Counted from the first letter of the stretch, positions 32,393 to 41,878 are shown. The stretch is 64,000 nt of DNA from Proteus columbae (GCF_009914335.1 NZ_CP043925.1:744001-808000); one strand, 5' to 3'. The notes: a model not told the origin generated them from the sequence alone. Numbers and translations: made by a program.

Positions 32393-32431
32393 AAAAAGCA
32401 CCTTTTACAAGATGTAATAAGGTGTTTTTTT
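32393..32431 (+). terminator. Rho-independent terminator after recR
   Basis: AAAAAGCACCTT pairs with AAGGTGTTTTTTT. It separates the dnaX-ybaB-recR unit from the TerY-type operon. The gap 32432-32617 is AT-rich and presumably contains that operon's promoter. Confidence 0.85.
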
Positions 32432-32617
32432 CATTTGAAATCATGAAAACACTCTCAAATTTAATTTAAAACATCGAGTTTTAAACCTTAAAGCTTATTT
32501 TTTATCAGAAATATCTTTATCTTCACTTTATTGCTTTTTTCTTTCTGATGAATTTTGCGTCTTTATGTTACATTAATCATTATCATGAAAAATAATAACT
32601 GAATGATGGAGCATCCC

Positions 32618-33286
32618 ATGATCCCTGACGTAGCCTTGGTTGATAACAGTGAACAACGTACCCCTCTGATCTTAGTGCTAGATAGCTCTGGCAGTATGTA
32701 TGGTCAACCTATTCAACAATTAAATGAAGGGCTTAAATTACTCGAACAAGAACTCAAAAACGATGTGATTGCGGCTAAACGTGTCCGTATTTTAGTGATT
32801 GAATACGGCGGATATGACCAATGTACGGTTCATGGTGATTGGAAAGATGCTATGGATTTTACAGCCCCTGTTTTAGAAGCTAATGGCACAACCCCAATGG
32901 GACAAGCCATTACTTTAGCGCTTGAAGAAATTGAAGCAGAAAAACAGCGCTTTAAACAAGCGGGTGTTGCTTATACACGACCTTGGCTATTTTTAATGTC
33001 TGATGGTGTTCCTACAGATCAATGGGAACAGGCTGCACAGCTTTGTCGCCAAGCAGAAGAAAGCCAAAAAACAGCGGTGTTTCCGATTATGGTTGATGGC
33101 GCATCAGCAGAAGTCATGGGAAGCTTTAGCCGTAATGGTGTTAATGGTGTGAAAATGCTTAAAGGGCTGCAATTTAAAGAACTGTTCTTGTGGCTAAGCG
33201 CCAGTATGCAGGTGGTTTCTCAATCAACACCGGGTGGCACAGCACAATTACCTTCAACTGATTCTTGGGCGAGTGTACCTGTTTGA
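32618..33286 (+). CDS. TerY-like von Willebrand factor A domain protein
   Basis: 222-residue cytoplasmic vWA protein. The metal-ion-dependent adhesion site DSSGSM is at residues 22-27; the second and third MIDAS elements are NGTTPMGQAI and LMSDGVPTD. I choose the ATG at 32618 because GGAG lies 6 nt upstream; the ATGs at 32603 and 32606 precede that site. It overlaps the phosphatase gene by one base. TerY-like vWA + PP2C + kinase is the TerY-P triad described computationally in the tellurite/stress-response (Ter) literature, thought to sense stress by reversible phosphorylation. No terZABCDEF genes are in the window. Confidence 0.85.
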   Translation: MIPDVALVDNSEQRTPLILVLDSSGSMYGQPIQQLNEGLKLLEQELKNDVIAAKRVRILVIEYGGYDQCTVHGDWKDAMDFTAPVLEANGTTPMGQAITLALEEIEAEKQRFKQAGVAYTRPWLFLMSDGVPTDQWEQAAQLCRQAEESQKTAVFPIMVDGASAEVMGSFSRNGVNGVKMLKGLQFKELFLWLSASMQVVSQSTPGGTAQLPSTDSWASVPV

Positions 33287-34041
33287 TGAATGATTGGTTA
33301 GCTTATGGGGCATCTGTGACAGGCATTGCCCATCAAGAACGTCAAATTCCCTGTCAGGATGCTTATTTTATTCGTCGTAAAGGTGAATATCTTATCGCTG
33401 CTGTTTGTGATGGTGCTGGTTCTTCTCGTTATAGTGAACAAGGTGCTCAGCTCGTTGCTCGGTTATTTACGCTACGTATTACAGAGTGGCCAAACATTGA
33501 TTTGTTAACCGAAAAACAGATAACACAAGGGGCTAAACAACTTATTGAAGATATTCGCCTCCAACTGGCTGAATATGCAGAAATAAAGCAGTGTGCGCTT
33601 AATGAATATGCATCAACACTGGTTGCATGTTGGGTTGGTGATGATAGTGGCTATTTATTCCATTTGGGTGATGGTATTGCTGTGGTGGAATACTGTGATG
33701 GTACAAGTTATGTATCACAACCTGAAAATGGAGAATATGCGAATCAAACTTGGTTTGTGACGTCAGAAAATTGGGAAGCGCATTTACGCGTTATTCCCCT
33801 AAATAAACCAGTAAAACAAGTTATTTTGATGTCTGATGGTGTACAACCTTTTGCCATGAATAAAGCGGGTGATGCCCTTTATGAACCGTTTATCACCCCA
33901 GTTATTCGTTATTTAAAAACCGTATCAGAAGATAGTGGAAGTGAGGCGTTAGCAGGGACTTTAGCTGATCCTCGAACACATTCGATCACAGGCGATGATA
34001 AAACCTTAGTTATTTGCATCAGGGATGAAGAGTTGTGGTAA
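33286..34041 (+). CDS. PP2C-family serine/threonine phosphatase (TerY-P triad)
   Basis: 251-residue protein phosphatase. Metal-binding motifs are visible: QDAYFIRR near residues 24-31, AAVCDGAGSSRYSEQGA (Asp42-Gly43), LMSDGVQPF and the C-terminal GDDKTLVICI. The start at 33286 overlaps the vWA stop by one base (TGATG), and the open frame a few codons upstream is not needed. It overlaps the kinase by 7 bp. It most likely reverses phosphorylation by the next gene's kinase; the substrate may be the vWA protein, but that is an inference. Confidence 0.85.
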   Translation: MNDWLAYGASVTGIAHQERQIPCQDAYFIRRKGEYLIAAVCDGAGSSRYSEQGAQLVARLFTLRITEWPNIDLLTEKQITQGAKQLIEDIRLQLAEYAEIKQCALNEYASTLVACWVGDDSGYLFHLGDGIAVVEYCDGTSYVSQPENGEYANQTWFVTSENWEAHLRVIPLNKPVKQVILMSDGVQPFAMNKAGDALYEPFITPVIRYLKTVSEDSGSEALAGTLADPRTHSITGDDKTLVICIRDEELW

Positions 34042-35510
34042 AAGCGAGAAAGAAAGGGATAGTTCAACCAGTATCTAGGCAATTACAAGATGAAAACGGT
34101 AAGATTTATCAAATAGGTGATTTGATAAAAAGCGGTGGTGCGGGTAGCGTTAGCCATATTAATAATGCACCTTTCCAAGTATCAAAAGTTTATCATGACA
34201 AAATTGATAAAGCCTATTATCTGAAAAAGATCACGGCAATGCAGAAGTTAGAACCTGCATTAAAGCCCGTTTCTGTTAACGATACGCCTATTATCCAACT
34301 CGCATGGCCTCAAGCACGTTTATACAATAGCCAAAAGCAATTTGTTGGCTTTGTGATGCCTGAACTTGATGTTAAAAATACTATTGAGTTGGAATACATT
34401 CTTCAAGAACGCCAAGCCAAAGCGCATGGCTTACCCACAGGAATGGGGGCAAAAGTGAGTCTCGCATATAACCTTTGCTCATTGATTGATGCTTTACATC
34501 AGCAAGGGCACCGTATTATTGATATGAAACCGCTGAATTTGCGGTTTTATAAATCAAGTCTGTATATGTCTCTTCTCGATTGTGATGGATTTAGTATCCA
34601 AGGCGATAATACGCGTTTTCCTGCCGGACAATTTACTGTTGAATATCTTGCCCCTGAATTTCAAGCAAAACAAACTGTTCCAGAATCTCAAGAAGAGTGG
34701 CAAGACCGATTTGCGTTAGCCGTTATTATTTTTCAGTTGCTTAATTTTGGTATCCACCCTTTTAGTGGTCGTCCTAAAAATGACACTGTACCTACGGATA
34801 TACCAAGACGTATTGCGGGGCGTTTTTATGGTTATGGCATAAAGGCGCATAATTTGATCACCCCAAATGTCGCCAGTGGACATAAACAATTACCTGATAA
34901 GCTAAGAACTCTCTTTGATAAAGCATTTTCAGGCACACCTTCGCAAAGACCAAGTGCAAAAACATGGACGACAGCACTTTATGAATATGCACAACCCGAA
35001 AAGCAACAGTTAGTCATTTGTCAAAAAGATAAAAACCACCAGCATTTTGCAGGTAAAGCTTGCGCAGCTTGTGCAAGAGAGGCGAAGTTACAGCAAGTTG
35101 CAATTACTCAGAAACAAAACCAAACGCAACGTGAGCCAGTTCGTCAAAAAAGAGTACAAAATGCGAATATCCGACAAGCGCCAACTCAAACTACGCCAGC
35201 GAAACCTATTCAACCGCCAGCGATATTTATTACGGTTAAAAATGCAATAAATCAAGTACCCAAAGTCATATTACATACCGCTATTGCCATGATAGTCCCT
35301 GTATTTTTGGGTTTATTACTGATGAATTTTATTCCACAAGGAGCCAGCGGTGGTTTAGGTTCTAGCTGGATCGCAGATTTAATTAAAGCGGATTATATTG
35401 AGCAAATACTAATAACGATGTTGAGTGTGATGTTTTTAATGGTTTTAGCCATTATCTTGTTAGTTCTTTTTGTTTTCCCTTCAATGCATATTTTGAAAAG
35501 AAAGCCATAA
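34035..35510 (+). CDS. Membrane-anchored Ser/Thr protein kinase-like protein (TerY-P triad)
   Basis: 491 residues, GTG start overlapping the phosphatase. The kinase domain covers about 25-320: glycine loop SGGAGSV (33-39), Lys51 in VSKVYHD, catalytic loop IIDMKPLNL with Asp163 in place of the usual HRD context, DCDG (182-185) where DFG is normal, and APE (206-208). A Cys/His cluster CQKDKNHQHFAGKACAACARE near 330-350 resembles a zinc ribbon. Two membrane helices follow near the C-terminus (IAMIVPVFLGLLLMNF and ILITMLSVMFLMVLAIILLVLFVF). The catalytic and metal Asp residues are kept, so it may be active. It is the third gene of the operon. Confidence 0.8.
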   Translation: MVKARKKGIVQPVSRQLQDENGKIYQIGDLIKSGGAGSVSHINNAPFQVSKVYHDKIDKAYYLKKITAMQKLEPALKPVSVNDTPIIQLAWPQARLYNSQKQFVGFVMPELDVKNTIELEYILQERQAKAHGLPTGMGAKVSLAYNLCSLIDALHQQGHRIIDMKPLNLRFYKSSLYMSLLDCDGFSIQGDNTRFPAGQFTVEYLAPEFQAKQTVPESQEEWQDRFALAVIIFQLLNFGIHPFSGRPKNDTVPTDIPRRIAGRFYGYGIKAHNLITPNVASGHKQLPDKLRTLFDKAFSGTPSQRPSAKTWTTALYEYAQPEKQQLVICQKDKNHQHFAGKACAACAREAKLQQVAITQKQNQTQREPVRQKRVQNANIRQAPTQTTPAKPIQPPAIFITVKNAINQVPKVILHTAIAMIVPVFLGLLLMNFIPQGASGGLGSSWIADLIKADYIEQILITMLSVMFLMVLAIILLVLFVFPSMHILKRKP

Positions 35511-35525
35511 TTTAGGGAAAATAAC

Positions 35526-37767
35526 ATGAAAAAAAGAATAAAGCTGATCCTGATTATTATTGGTGTTATAACGTTACTGTTCCCTTTCTGGTTGCCAGCC
35601 TTCTTAGTTTCAACCTTTAGCTTGATTGATAGTTTTAATAGTAAAATTCTCCCCTCATCTGTTCGCTTTGATGAGCGTAATTTCTTACTGGGATTATGGT
35701 TAGGCTCTCTTATTATGACGATTGTTATGTTATTGCAATCGTGGCGAGCTAAAAATATTTACTATTTATGTGGTGGTGGATTAGTCCTTTTAATGGCGCT
35801 GAGTGTGTCATTATCGGTGATCCCAACGAATGAATTAGAAGATCGCCGTCGTTTTGTTTTACAAAATATCGAACAATCAGAATGGCAAAATTATCATTAT
35901 TTTGTTGTTAATAGCGAAAATGAGATCCGTAACGTTATTCGGTCTAATCAACCGAAAGCGCTGGCATCGATTAGCGCTATTGAGAAAGTGCGAATTGCTT
36001 TACCAGGATTAGATTATTTTAGCGATGATGTGATTGAAGCGACAAAAGCGAAAGAGGCTTATTTAGTTTATACCAAGGGAACCACAGAACGTGCGGAAGC
36101 TGTAAAAACACTCAATTTTTATGGTGACTGGCTATTAAATCAACCTGATATTATGGTTGCTCAGGCATTAGCTTCTCTTTCAAATAGTAATGATGCTCAA
36201 TTAACGCAATCAGGTATTAATGTTATTGCTGTTGCGCCATTATCACCTGAGGCATGGCAAGTTTTATCACTTACTTATATCGCCCATCGTTCTTTGGATG
36301 CACAAATTGAAAAAGCGATGTTAGCTTTAATGGTGGCAGATACGCTCAAACAGGCTAATCAAGGTCATAATGATATTTCAGCGCAACAATTATTGGAAAA
36401 AGCAATTTCAGAGCTTACTGAAAATCAGCGCCAGATTTATCAGATATTACAAGCGCGTGTTATTGAAGATCGTTTTTATCGACAAAACAGTACACCACCA
36501 GAAGAAGTCACTAAGCTTGCTAATCAGCGATTACCAGTGAGTAATGCAATCAATAATGATTTAACCACTTATCTTGAAATGCAATCAATGATGGGAAAAG
36601 AGTATCCCGGAGAAGTAATTGTTGAATCACCTAATGAAGTGAAAAACTTAACTGAGATCCGTTATCCAACAATCAGAAAATATATCCCTCGTGCAGATGT
36701 TATTTTATCCGTTGATGTCGATCCTCAAGGGCGTATTTCAGGGCTTTGGGTGCAAAACAGTAGTGGTGTTGATGCTTTCGATGATCAAGCAGTGAAAGCA
36801 GCTCGTCATTGGCGTTTTATGCCAAACAAAGACGGATATCGCCAACGTGTGACAGTTCGTTTTGAAAGTACCCGTCTTGGTTGGAAAGAGTATGCGGTTA
36901 AGCAACAATCAACATTGATAAAACTGGTTAAAGCTTATGCGAGACAAGATGCAAAAGGGATAACACTGACTGAAAATGCTTATACAGAACTGAAAAAGCA
37001 AGCGCCAGAATTAGATGATGGAAGAGAAGCAACTCGCTCCAGCTATGATCCTTATTCATCTTATTACCCTAGATTATCTCAACAACAGCAAGAAAAACGT
37101 GCTGCGTTACAAGCCATCTTAAAAGAGTTGCAGACATTGCCTAATGGTAAAAATAACCATGAAAGTTGGGATAACAGTATTCGCTTTTTAAATGAAAAAC
37201 TCGCTCTTCATCAGGATAATGCCGATATCGTGAGAACAGTGGCACGTTTTGAATTGCAATATTACAACGTAGGAACCAACAATTTAGCCAATTCTCCTAA
37301 AATTTATCCTCAAGAGAAAAAATATTGGCAAACTTTATTACTCAATGCGCGTACTCATTTTGAACAGGCCATCGCATTAGAACCCGATCGTGAAGATGTC
37401 TGGTTAGGATGGGGCATAACATGGCTCGATGAAGATCCTGAAATTGCAGCAGGGGCATTTGCTAAAGCTTCACAGCAAAAATCAAAAGAAAGTGTTGGTT
37501 CGCTTATGCAAATGTTAGAAATGAGAATGGTGATACATACACTTGAGGGCGCTCGCTTAGATCGCTATCAAACCTTACGAGCGCGAATGGATATGCGTTA
37601 TTTACCTGAAGGTATTGAAGTTAAACCTTCAGATGATTATCTCAGTGATGACCTAACTCAGATTCAATTAGCTCAACGTGTAATACCAGCATCAGATCCT
37701 AATAGTAAAGTGATACGTAAGCCGCTAAACAACAAGGTTGTTGAGCAATCAAATCGGACATTTAGTA
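35526..37767 (+). pseudogene. 5' part of IS10-interrupted TonB-C-domain membrane protein
   Basis: Fourth gene of the vWA-phosphatase-kinase operon, 15 bp after the kinase. The N-terminus has three membrane helices (about 7-30, 52-70 and 78-97). A helical region follows, then a TonB C-terminal-like domain around 385-445 (ILSVDVDPQGRISGLWVQNSSG ... AARHWRFMPN), and a TPR-like region near 590-680. IS10 enters after codon TTT-AGT. Because of the insertion the frame now runs 38 bases into IS10 and stops at 37805 (ending SPNDFGKNH). Removing IS10 and one 9-bp duplicate restores an 835-residue protein whose end is at 39106-39371. The function is unknown; the second TonB-C domain is lost in this strain. 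Confidence 0.85.
37759..37767. repeat. IS10 target-site duplication, left copy
   Basis: CATTTAGTA, identical to 39097-39105. Nine bases is the IS10 duplication length. Confidence 0.96.
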
Positions 37768-39096
37768 CTGATGAATCCCCTAATGATTTTGGTAAAAATC
37801 ATTAAGTTAAGGTGGATACACATCTTGTCATATGATCAAATGGTTTCGCGAAAAATCAATAATCAGACAACAAGATGTGCGAACTCGATATTTTACACGA
37901 CTCTCTTTACCAATTCTGCCCCGAATTACACTTAAAACGACTCAACAGCTTAACGTTGGCTTGCCACGCATTACTTGACTGTAAAACTCTCACTCTTACC
38001 GAACTTGGCCGTAACCTGCCAACCAAAGCGAGAACAAAACATAACATCAAACGAATCGACCGATTGTTAGGTAATCGTCACCTCCACAAAGAGCGACTCG
38101 CTGTATACCGTTGGCATGCTAGCTTTATCTGTTCGGGCAATACGATGCCCATTGTACTTGTTGACTGGTCTGATATTCGTGAGCAAAAACGACTTATGGT
38201 ATTGCGAGCTTCAGTCGCACTACACGGTCGTTCTGTTACTCTTTATGAGAAAGCGTTCCCGCTTTCAGAGCAATGTTCAAAGAAAGCTCATGACCAATTT
38301 CTAGCCGACCTTGCGAGCATTCTACCGAGTAACACCACACCGCTCATTGTCAGTGATGCTGGCTTTAAAGTGCCATGGTATAAATCCGTTGAGAAGCTGG
38401 GTTGGTACTGGTTAAGTCGAGTAAGAGGAAAAGTACAATATGCAGACCTAGGAGCGGAAAACTGGAAACCTATCAGCAACTTACATGATATGTCATCTAG
38501 TCACTCAAAGACTTTAGGCTATAAGAGGCTGACTAAAAGCAATCCAATCTCATGCCAAATTCTATTGTATAAATCTCGCTCTAAAGGCCGAAAAAATCAG
38601 CGCTCGACACGGACTCATTGTCACCACCCGTCACCTAAAATCTACTCAGCGTCGGCAAAGGAGCCATGGGTTCTAGCAACTAACTTACCTGTTGAAATTC
38701 GAACACCCAAACAACTTGTTAATATCTATTCGAAGCGAATGCAGATTGAAGAAACCTTCCGAGACTTGAAAAGTCCTGCCTACGGACTAGGCCTACGCCA
38801 TAGCCGAACGAGCAGCTCAGAGCGTTTTGATATCATGCTGCTAATCGCCCTGATGCTTCAACTAACATGTTGGCTTGCGGGCGTTCATGCTCAGAAACAA
38901 GGTTGGGACAAGCACTTCCAGGCTAACACAGTCAGAAATCGAAACGTACTCTCAACAGTTCGCTTAGGCATGGAAGTTTTGCGGCATTCTGGCTACACAA
39001 TAACAAGGGAAGACTTACTCGTGGCTGCAACCCTACTAGCTCAAAATTTATTCACACATGGTTACGCTTTGGGGAAATTATGAGGGGATCTCTCAG
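37768..39096 (+). mobile_element. IS10 (IS4 family), complete copy
   Basis: 1329 bp, exactly the length of IS10-Right. The left end begins CTGATGAATCCCCTAATG and the right end finishes with ATTAGGGG-like complement GAGGGGATCTCTCAG, the known imperfect terminal repeats. It carries one intact transposase and is flanked by perfect 9-bp direct repeats, so it inserted by simple transposition and recently enough for the duplication to be unchanged. No tetracycline genes of Tn10 accompany it. Confidence 0.98.
37875..39083 (+). CDS. IS10 transposase
   Basis: 402-residue DDE transposase. Catalytic residues are in place: Asp97 (VLVDWSD), Asp161 (IVSDAGF) and Glu292 in the YREK-like signature (YSKRMQIEETFRDLK). 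The open frame and both IS ends are intact, so the element should be able to move. In Tn10, translation of this protein is limited by an antisense RNA from the outside end and by Dam methylation; this copy's left end has the same layout. It is more GC-balanced than the neighbouring DNA. Confidence 0.97.
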   Translation: MCELDILHDSLYQFCPELHLKRLNSLTLACHALLDCKTLTLTELGRNLPTKARTKHNIKRIDRLLGNRHLHKERLAVYRWHASFICSGNTMPIVLVDWSDIREQKRLMVLRASVALHGRSVTLYEKAFPLSEQCSKKAHDQFLADLASILPSNTTPLIVSDAGFKVPWYKSVEKLGWYWLSRVRGKVQYADLGAENWKPISNLHDMSSSHSKTLGYKRLTKSNPISCQILLYKSRSKGRKNQRSTRTHCHHPSPKIYSASAKEPWVLATNLPVEIRTPKQLVNIYSKRMQIEETFRDLKSPAYGLGLRHSRTSSSERFDIMLLIALMLQLTCWLAGVHAQKQGWDKHFQANTVRNRNVLSTVRLGMEVLRHSGYTITREDLLVAATLLAQNLFTHGYALGKL

Positions 39097-39105
39097 CATT
39101 TAGTA
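39097..39105. repeat. IS10 target-site duplication, right copy
   Basis: CATTTAGTA, identical to 37759-37767. Confidence 0.96.
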
Positions 39106-39371
39106 TTGATTTCTCATCAGCGAATATCAAAGGCAGTGATCAGGCATTACCGAAAGTGAATGCACCTGATACAGCACCTAAAACAGGGGATATGATCTTA
39201 CAACTTGATGTTGACCCTCAAGGTGTTCCTACCGTGGTGCTATTGAAATCTGGCAGTGGTGACATGAGCATAGATAATGCCGTTATTGATGCTGCATACC
39301 AATGGCATTTTAATGGTTCACCTGCTCGAAAAGGTAATGTGCTTTTGATATCCGTTCAATTTAGCCAATAA
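39106..39371 (+). pseudogene. 3' part of IS10-interrupted TonB-C-domain membrane protein
   Basis: Continues the frame of the gene broken at 37767: after ...NRTFS the protein goes on IDFSSANIKGSDQALPKVN and then a second TonB-C-like domain (MILQLDVDPQGVPTVVLLKSGSG ... AAYQWHFNGSPARKGNVLLISVQFSQ). This domain mirrors the first one in the 5' part (both have DVDPQG and a WxF motif). A GTG at 39156 could in principle start a 71-residue fragment, but no ribosome site supports it. Confidence 0.88.
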
Positions 39372-39398
39372 TTACTACTTAATTAAATAATGTTATAA

Positions 39399-39438
39399 AA
39401 AACCTCCTTTTTTGTTAGTGAAAAGGAGGGTTTCTTCT
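39399..39438 (+). terminator. Rho-independent terminator of the TerY-type operon
   Basis: AAAACCTCCTTTT pairs with AAAAGGAGGGTTT and is followed by CTTCTATTTT. Confidence 0.75.
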
Positions 39439-39475
39439 ATTTTGTGAGTTTCTAACTTATTGAAAGAAATAAAAT

Positions 39476-39491
39476 TGTTACCTAGATCACA
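39476..39491 (+). promoter_or_regulatory. Candidate CRP site upstream of btsT
   Basis: TGTTA-CCTAGA-TCACA matches the CRP consensus TGTGA-N6-TCACA with one mismatch. It is 217 bp before btsT. cAMP-CRP control of btsT is known in E. coli, which supports the assignment. Confidence 0.5.
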
Positions 39492-39539
39492 AAAAAATAG
39501 CCTTTTCAAAAAGACAGAACCACTCAACTTAGAAAACAG

Positions 39540-39567
39540 ACCGCTTAATTCGTTATACAACCGCTAA
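39540..39567 (+). promoter_or_regulatory. Candidate BtsR direct-repeat site upstream of btsT
   Basis: ACCGCTTA (39540-39547) and ACCGCTAA (39560-39567) are direct repeats 12 bp apart. From memory, the response regulator BtsR (YehT) binds two ACC(G/A)CT(C/T)A repeats about 13 bp apart upstream of E. coli btsT (yjiY). The first repeat fits fully and the second has one mismatch. If right, pyruvate sensing by BtsS/BtsR is conserved here. Confidence 0.55.
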
Positions 39568-39707
39568 GCGATTTTGTCGCACTGTTTATATCTCATTCTT
39601 CTTATTATGTAGTAGCGGGCAGTTGTCTCTCATATTCGCTCAAATCATTCTCAGCTGTCTCGCATTACTCTTTGGCTGTTCGGTCTTGCCTGAAAAAAAG
39701 GTGTCTC

Positions 39708-41858
39708 ATGAACAAAAATGCATTTTTAAAGCACGTACCTTGGGTGATCCTAGGGATTATTGGTGCTTTTTGTCTTTCAGTGGTTGCACTTCGCCGTGGT
39801 GAACACGTCAGTGCACTATGGATAGTTGTTGCTTCTGTTGCCGTTTATTTAGTTGCTTATCGTTATTACAGTCTTTACATCGCTCAAAAAGTGATGAAGC
39901 TTGATCCAACTAGAGCAACACCTTCTGTTGTTAATAATGACGGTTTGAACTACGTTCCAACTAACCGTTATGTTTTATTTGGTCACCACTTTGCGGCTAT
40001 CGCAGGTGCTGGTCCTTTAGTAGGGCCTGTTCTTGCTGCTCAAATGGGGTATTTACCGGGTACGCTTTGGTTATTAGCTGGGGTTGTGCTTGCTGGTGCA
40101 GTACAAGACTTTATGGTGTTGTTTATTTCAACACGCCGTAATGGTAACTCACTTGGTGAGATGATAAAGAAAGAGATGGGTCCTATTCCGGGTACTATCG
40201 CTTTATTCGGCTGTTTCCTTATCATGATCATCATTCTTGCAGTGCTTGCGCTTATCGTTGTTAAAGCATTAGCAGAAAGCCCATGGGGTGTGTTCACTGT
40301 TTGTTCAACAGTACCAATTGCCCTGTTTATGGGTATCTACATGCGCTATATCCGTCCGGGTCGTGTCGGTGAAGTCTCTGTTATCGGTATTGTATTACTG
40401 ATTGCTGCGATTTGGTTTGGTGGTGTTATTGCTCACGATCCATACTGGGGGCCTGCGCTAACCTTTAAAGATACAACCATCACCTTTGGTCTTATTGGTT
40501 ATGCTTTTGTTTCTGCATTACTGCCAGTTTGGTTGATCCTTGCTCCTCGTGATTACTTAGCGACGTTCCTGAAAATTGGGGTTATCGTTGGTTTAGCCGT
40601 TGGTATTGTTATCCTAAACCCTGAACTGAAAATGCCAGCGGTTACTCAATATGTCGATGGTACAGGACCATTGTGGAAAGGGGCTTTATTCCCATTCTTA
40701 TTTATCACTATCGCTTGTGGTGCTGTTTCTGGTTTCCACGCACTGATTGCTTCAGGTACAACACCTAAACTTATCGCCAATGAAATGGATGCGCGTTTTA
40801 TCGGTTATGGTGCAATGTTAATGGAATCATTCGTTGCGATCATGGCGTTAGTCGCTGCATCTATTATTGAACCAGGTCTGTATTTTGCTATGAATACACC
40901 ACCAGCAGGTTTAGGTATTACTATGCCAAACCTTCATGAATTAGGTGGTGAAAATACAGCAGTTATTATGGAGCAGTTAAGAGAAGTGACTGTACATACT
41001 GCTGCAACGGTGAGTTCATGGGGCTTTGTTATTTCGCCAGAAGAAATTCTACAAACGGCGAAAGATATTGGTGAGCCTTCTGTATTAAACCGTGCTGGTG
41101 GTGCGCCTACCTTAGCAGTGGGTATCGCGATGGTATTCCATAAAATCATTCCTGCTGCGGATATGGGCTTCTGGTATCACTTTGGGATCTTGTTCGAAGC
41201 GCTCTTTATTTTAACGGCGTTAGATGCGGGTACACGTTCCGGTCGCTTTATGTTCCAAGACTTGTTAGGTAACTTTATCCCTTACCTGAAGAAAACAAAC
41301 TCGTTCATTCCGGGTGTGATTGGTACTGCGGGTTGCGTAGGATTATGGGGATATCTGTTATACCAAGGTGTTGTTGACCCATTAGGCGGTGTTAAGAGCT
41401 TGTGGCCACTGTTTGGTATTTCAAACCAAATGTTAGCGGCAGTTGCTCTGGTATTAGGTACTGTTATCTTAGTTAAGATGAAACGTACTAAATATATCTG
41501 GGTGACAGTTGTTCCTGCAGTATGGTTATTAATTTGTACAACATGGGCATTAGGTCTGAAACTTCTCAGCGATGATCCACAAATGGAAGGTTTCTTCTAC
41601 TTAGCAAATGAATACAAAGCGAAGATCTTAGCAGGTGGTGCTGACTTAACTGCGGCTGAAATTACCAATATGAATCATATTGTAATTAACAACTATACCA
41701 ATGCTGGCTTAAGTATTCTGTTCTTAGTGGTTGTTTACAGCATCATTTTCTACGGTTTCCGTACCGCAATGAAAGCGCGTAAAAACCCAGAAGATACATC
41801 ACAAGAAACACCGTATGTTCCTATGCCAAAAGATGTAAAGGTGTCCTCAGGTCACTAA
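39708..41858 (+). CDS. btsT: Pyruvate/H+ symporter BtsT (CstA family)
   Basis: Inner-membrane pyruvate importer of 716 residues with 16-18 membrane helices. The sequence follows E. coli BtsT (YjiY) almost without gaps from KHVPWVILGIIGAFCLSVVALRRGEH. The conserved CstA segments GHHFAAIAGAGPLVGPVLAAQMGYLPGTLW and LDAGTRSGRFMFQDLLGNF are present. The start at 39708 gives the 716-residue family length and follows AAAAAAAGGTGTCTC; a longer open frame from 39672 is rejected. It is called BtsT rather than CstA because the next genes are yjiX and yjiA. Confidence 0.93.
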   Translation: MNKNAFLKHVPWVILGIIGAFCLSVVALRRGEHVSALWIVVASVAVYLVAYRYYSLYIAQKVMKLDPTRATPSVVNNDGLNYVPTNRYVLFGHHFAAIAGAGPLVGPVLAAQMGYLPGTLWLLAGVVLAGAVQDFMVLFISTRRNGNSLGEMIKKEMGPIPGTIALFGCFLIMIIILAVLALIVVKALAESPWGVFTVCSTVPIALFMGIYMRYIRPGRVGEVSVIGIVLLIAAIWFGGVIAHDPYWGPALTFKDTTITFGLIGYAFVSALLPVWLILAPRDYLATFLKIGVIVGLAVGIVILNPELKMPAVTQYVDGTGPLWKGALFPFLFITIACGAVSGFHALIASGTTPKLIANEMDARFIGYGAMLMESFVAIMALVAASIIEPGLYFAMNTPPAGLGITMPNLHELGGENTAVIMEQLREVTVHTAATVSSWGFVISPEEILQTAKDIGEPSVLNRAGGAPTLAVGIAMVFHKIIPAADMGFWYHFGILFEALFILTALDAGTRSGRFMFQDLLGNFIPYLKKTNSFIPGVIGTAGCVGLWGYLLYQGVVDPLGGVKSLWPLFGISNQMLAAVALVLGTVILVKMKRTKYIWVTVVPAVWLLICTTWALGLKLLSDDPQMEGFFYLANEYKAKILAGGADLTAAEITNMNHIVINNYTNAGLSILFLVVVYSIIFYGFRTAMKARKNPEDTSQETPYVPMPKDVKVSSGH

Positions 41859-41878
41859 TTTAGGTTGATAGGTTAAAC

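Noticed and set aside
32618..35510. Calling the operon a tellurite-resistance locus
   Set aside because: Only the TerY-P type triad is present; no TerA-F, TerZ or TehAB genes are in the window.
38288..38479. Small minus-strand ORF inside the IS10 transposase
   Set aside because: It is wholly within the transposase reading frame and has no independent signals.
37875..39083. IS10 as a cloning or assembly contaminant
   Set aside because: Both junctions carry the same 9-bp target copy and the host gene frame is restored by precise removal, so the insertion is real in the sequenced DNA. Insertion during laboratory handling cannot be excluded from sequence alone.
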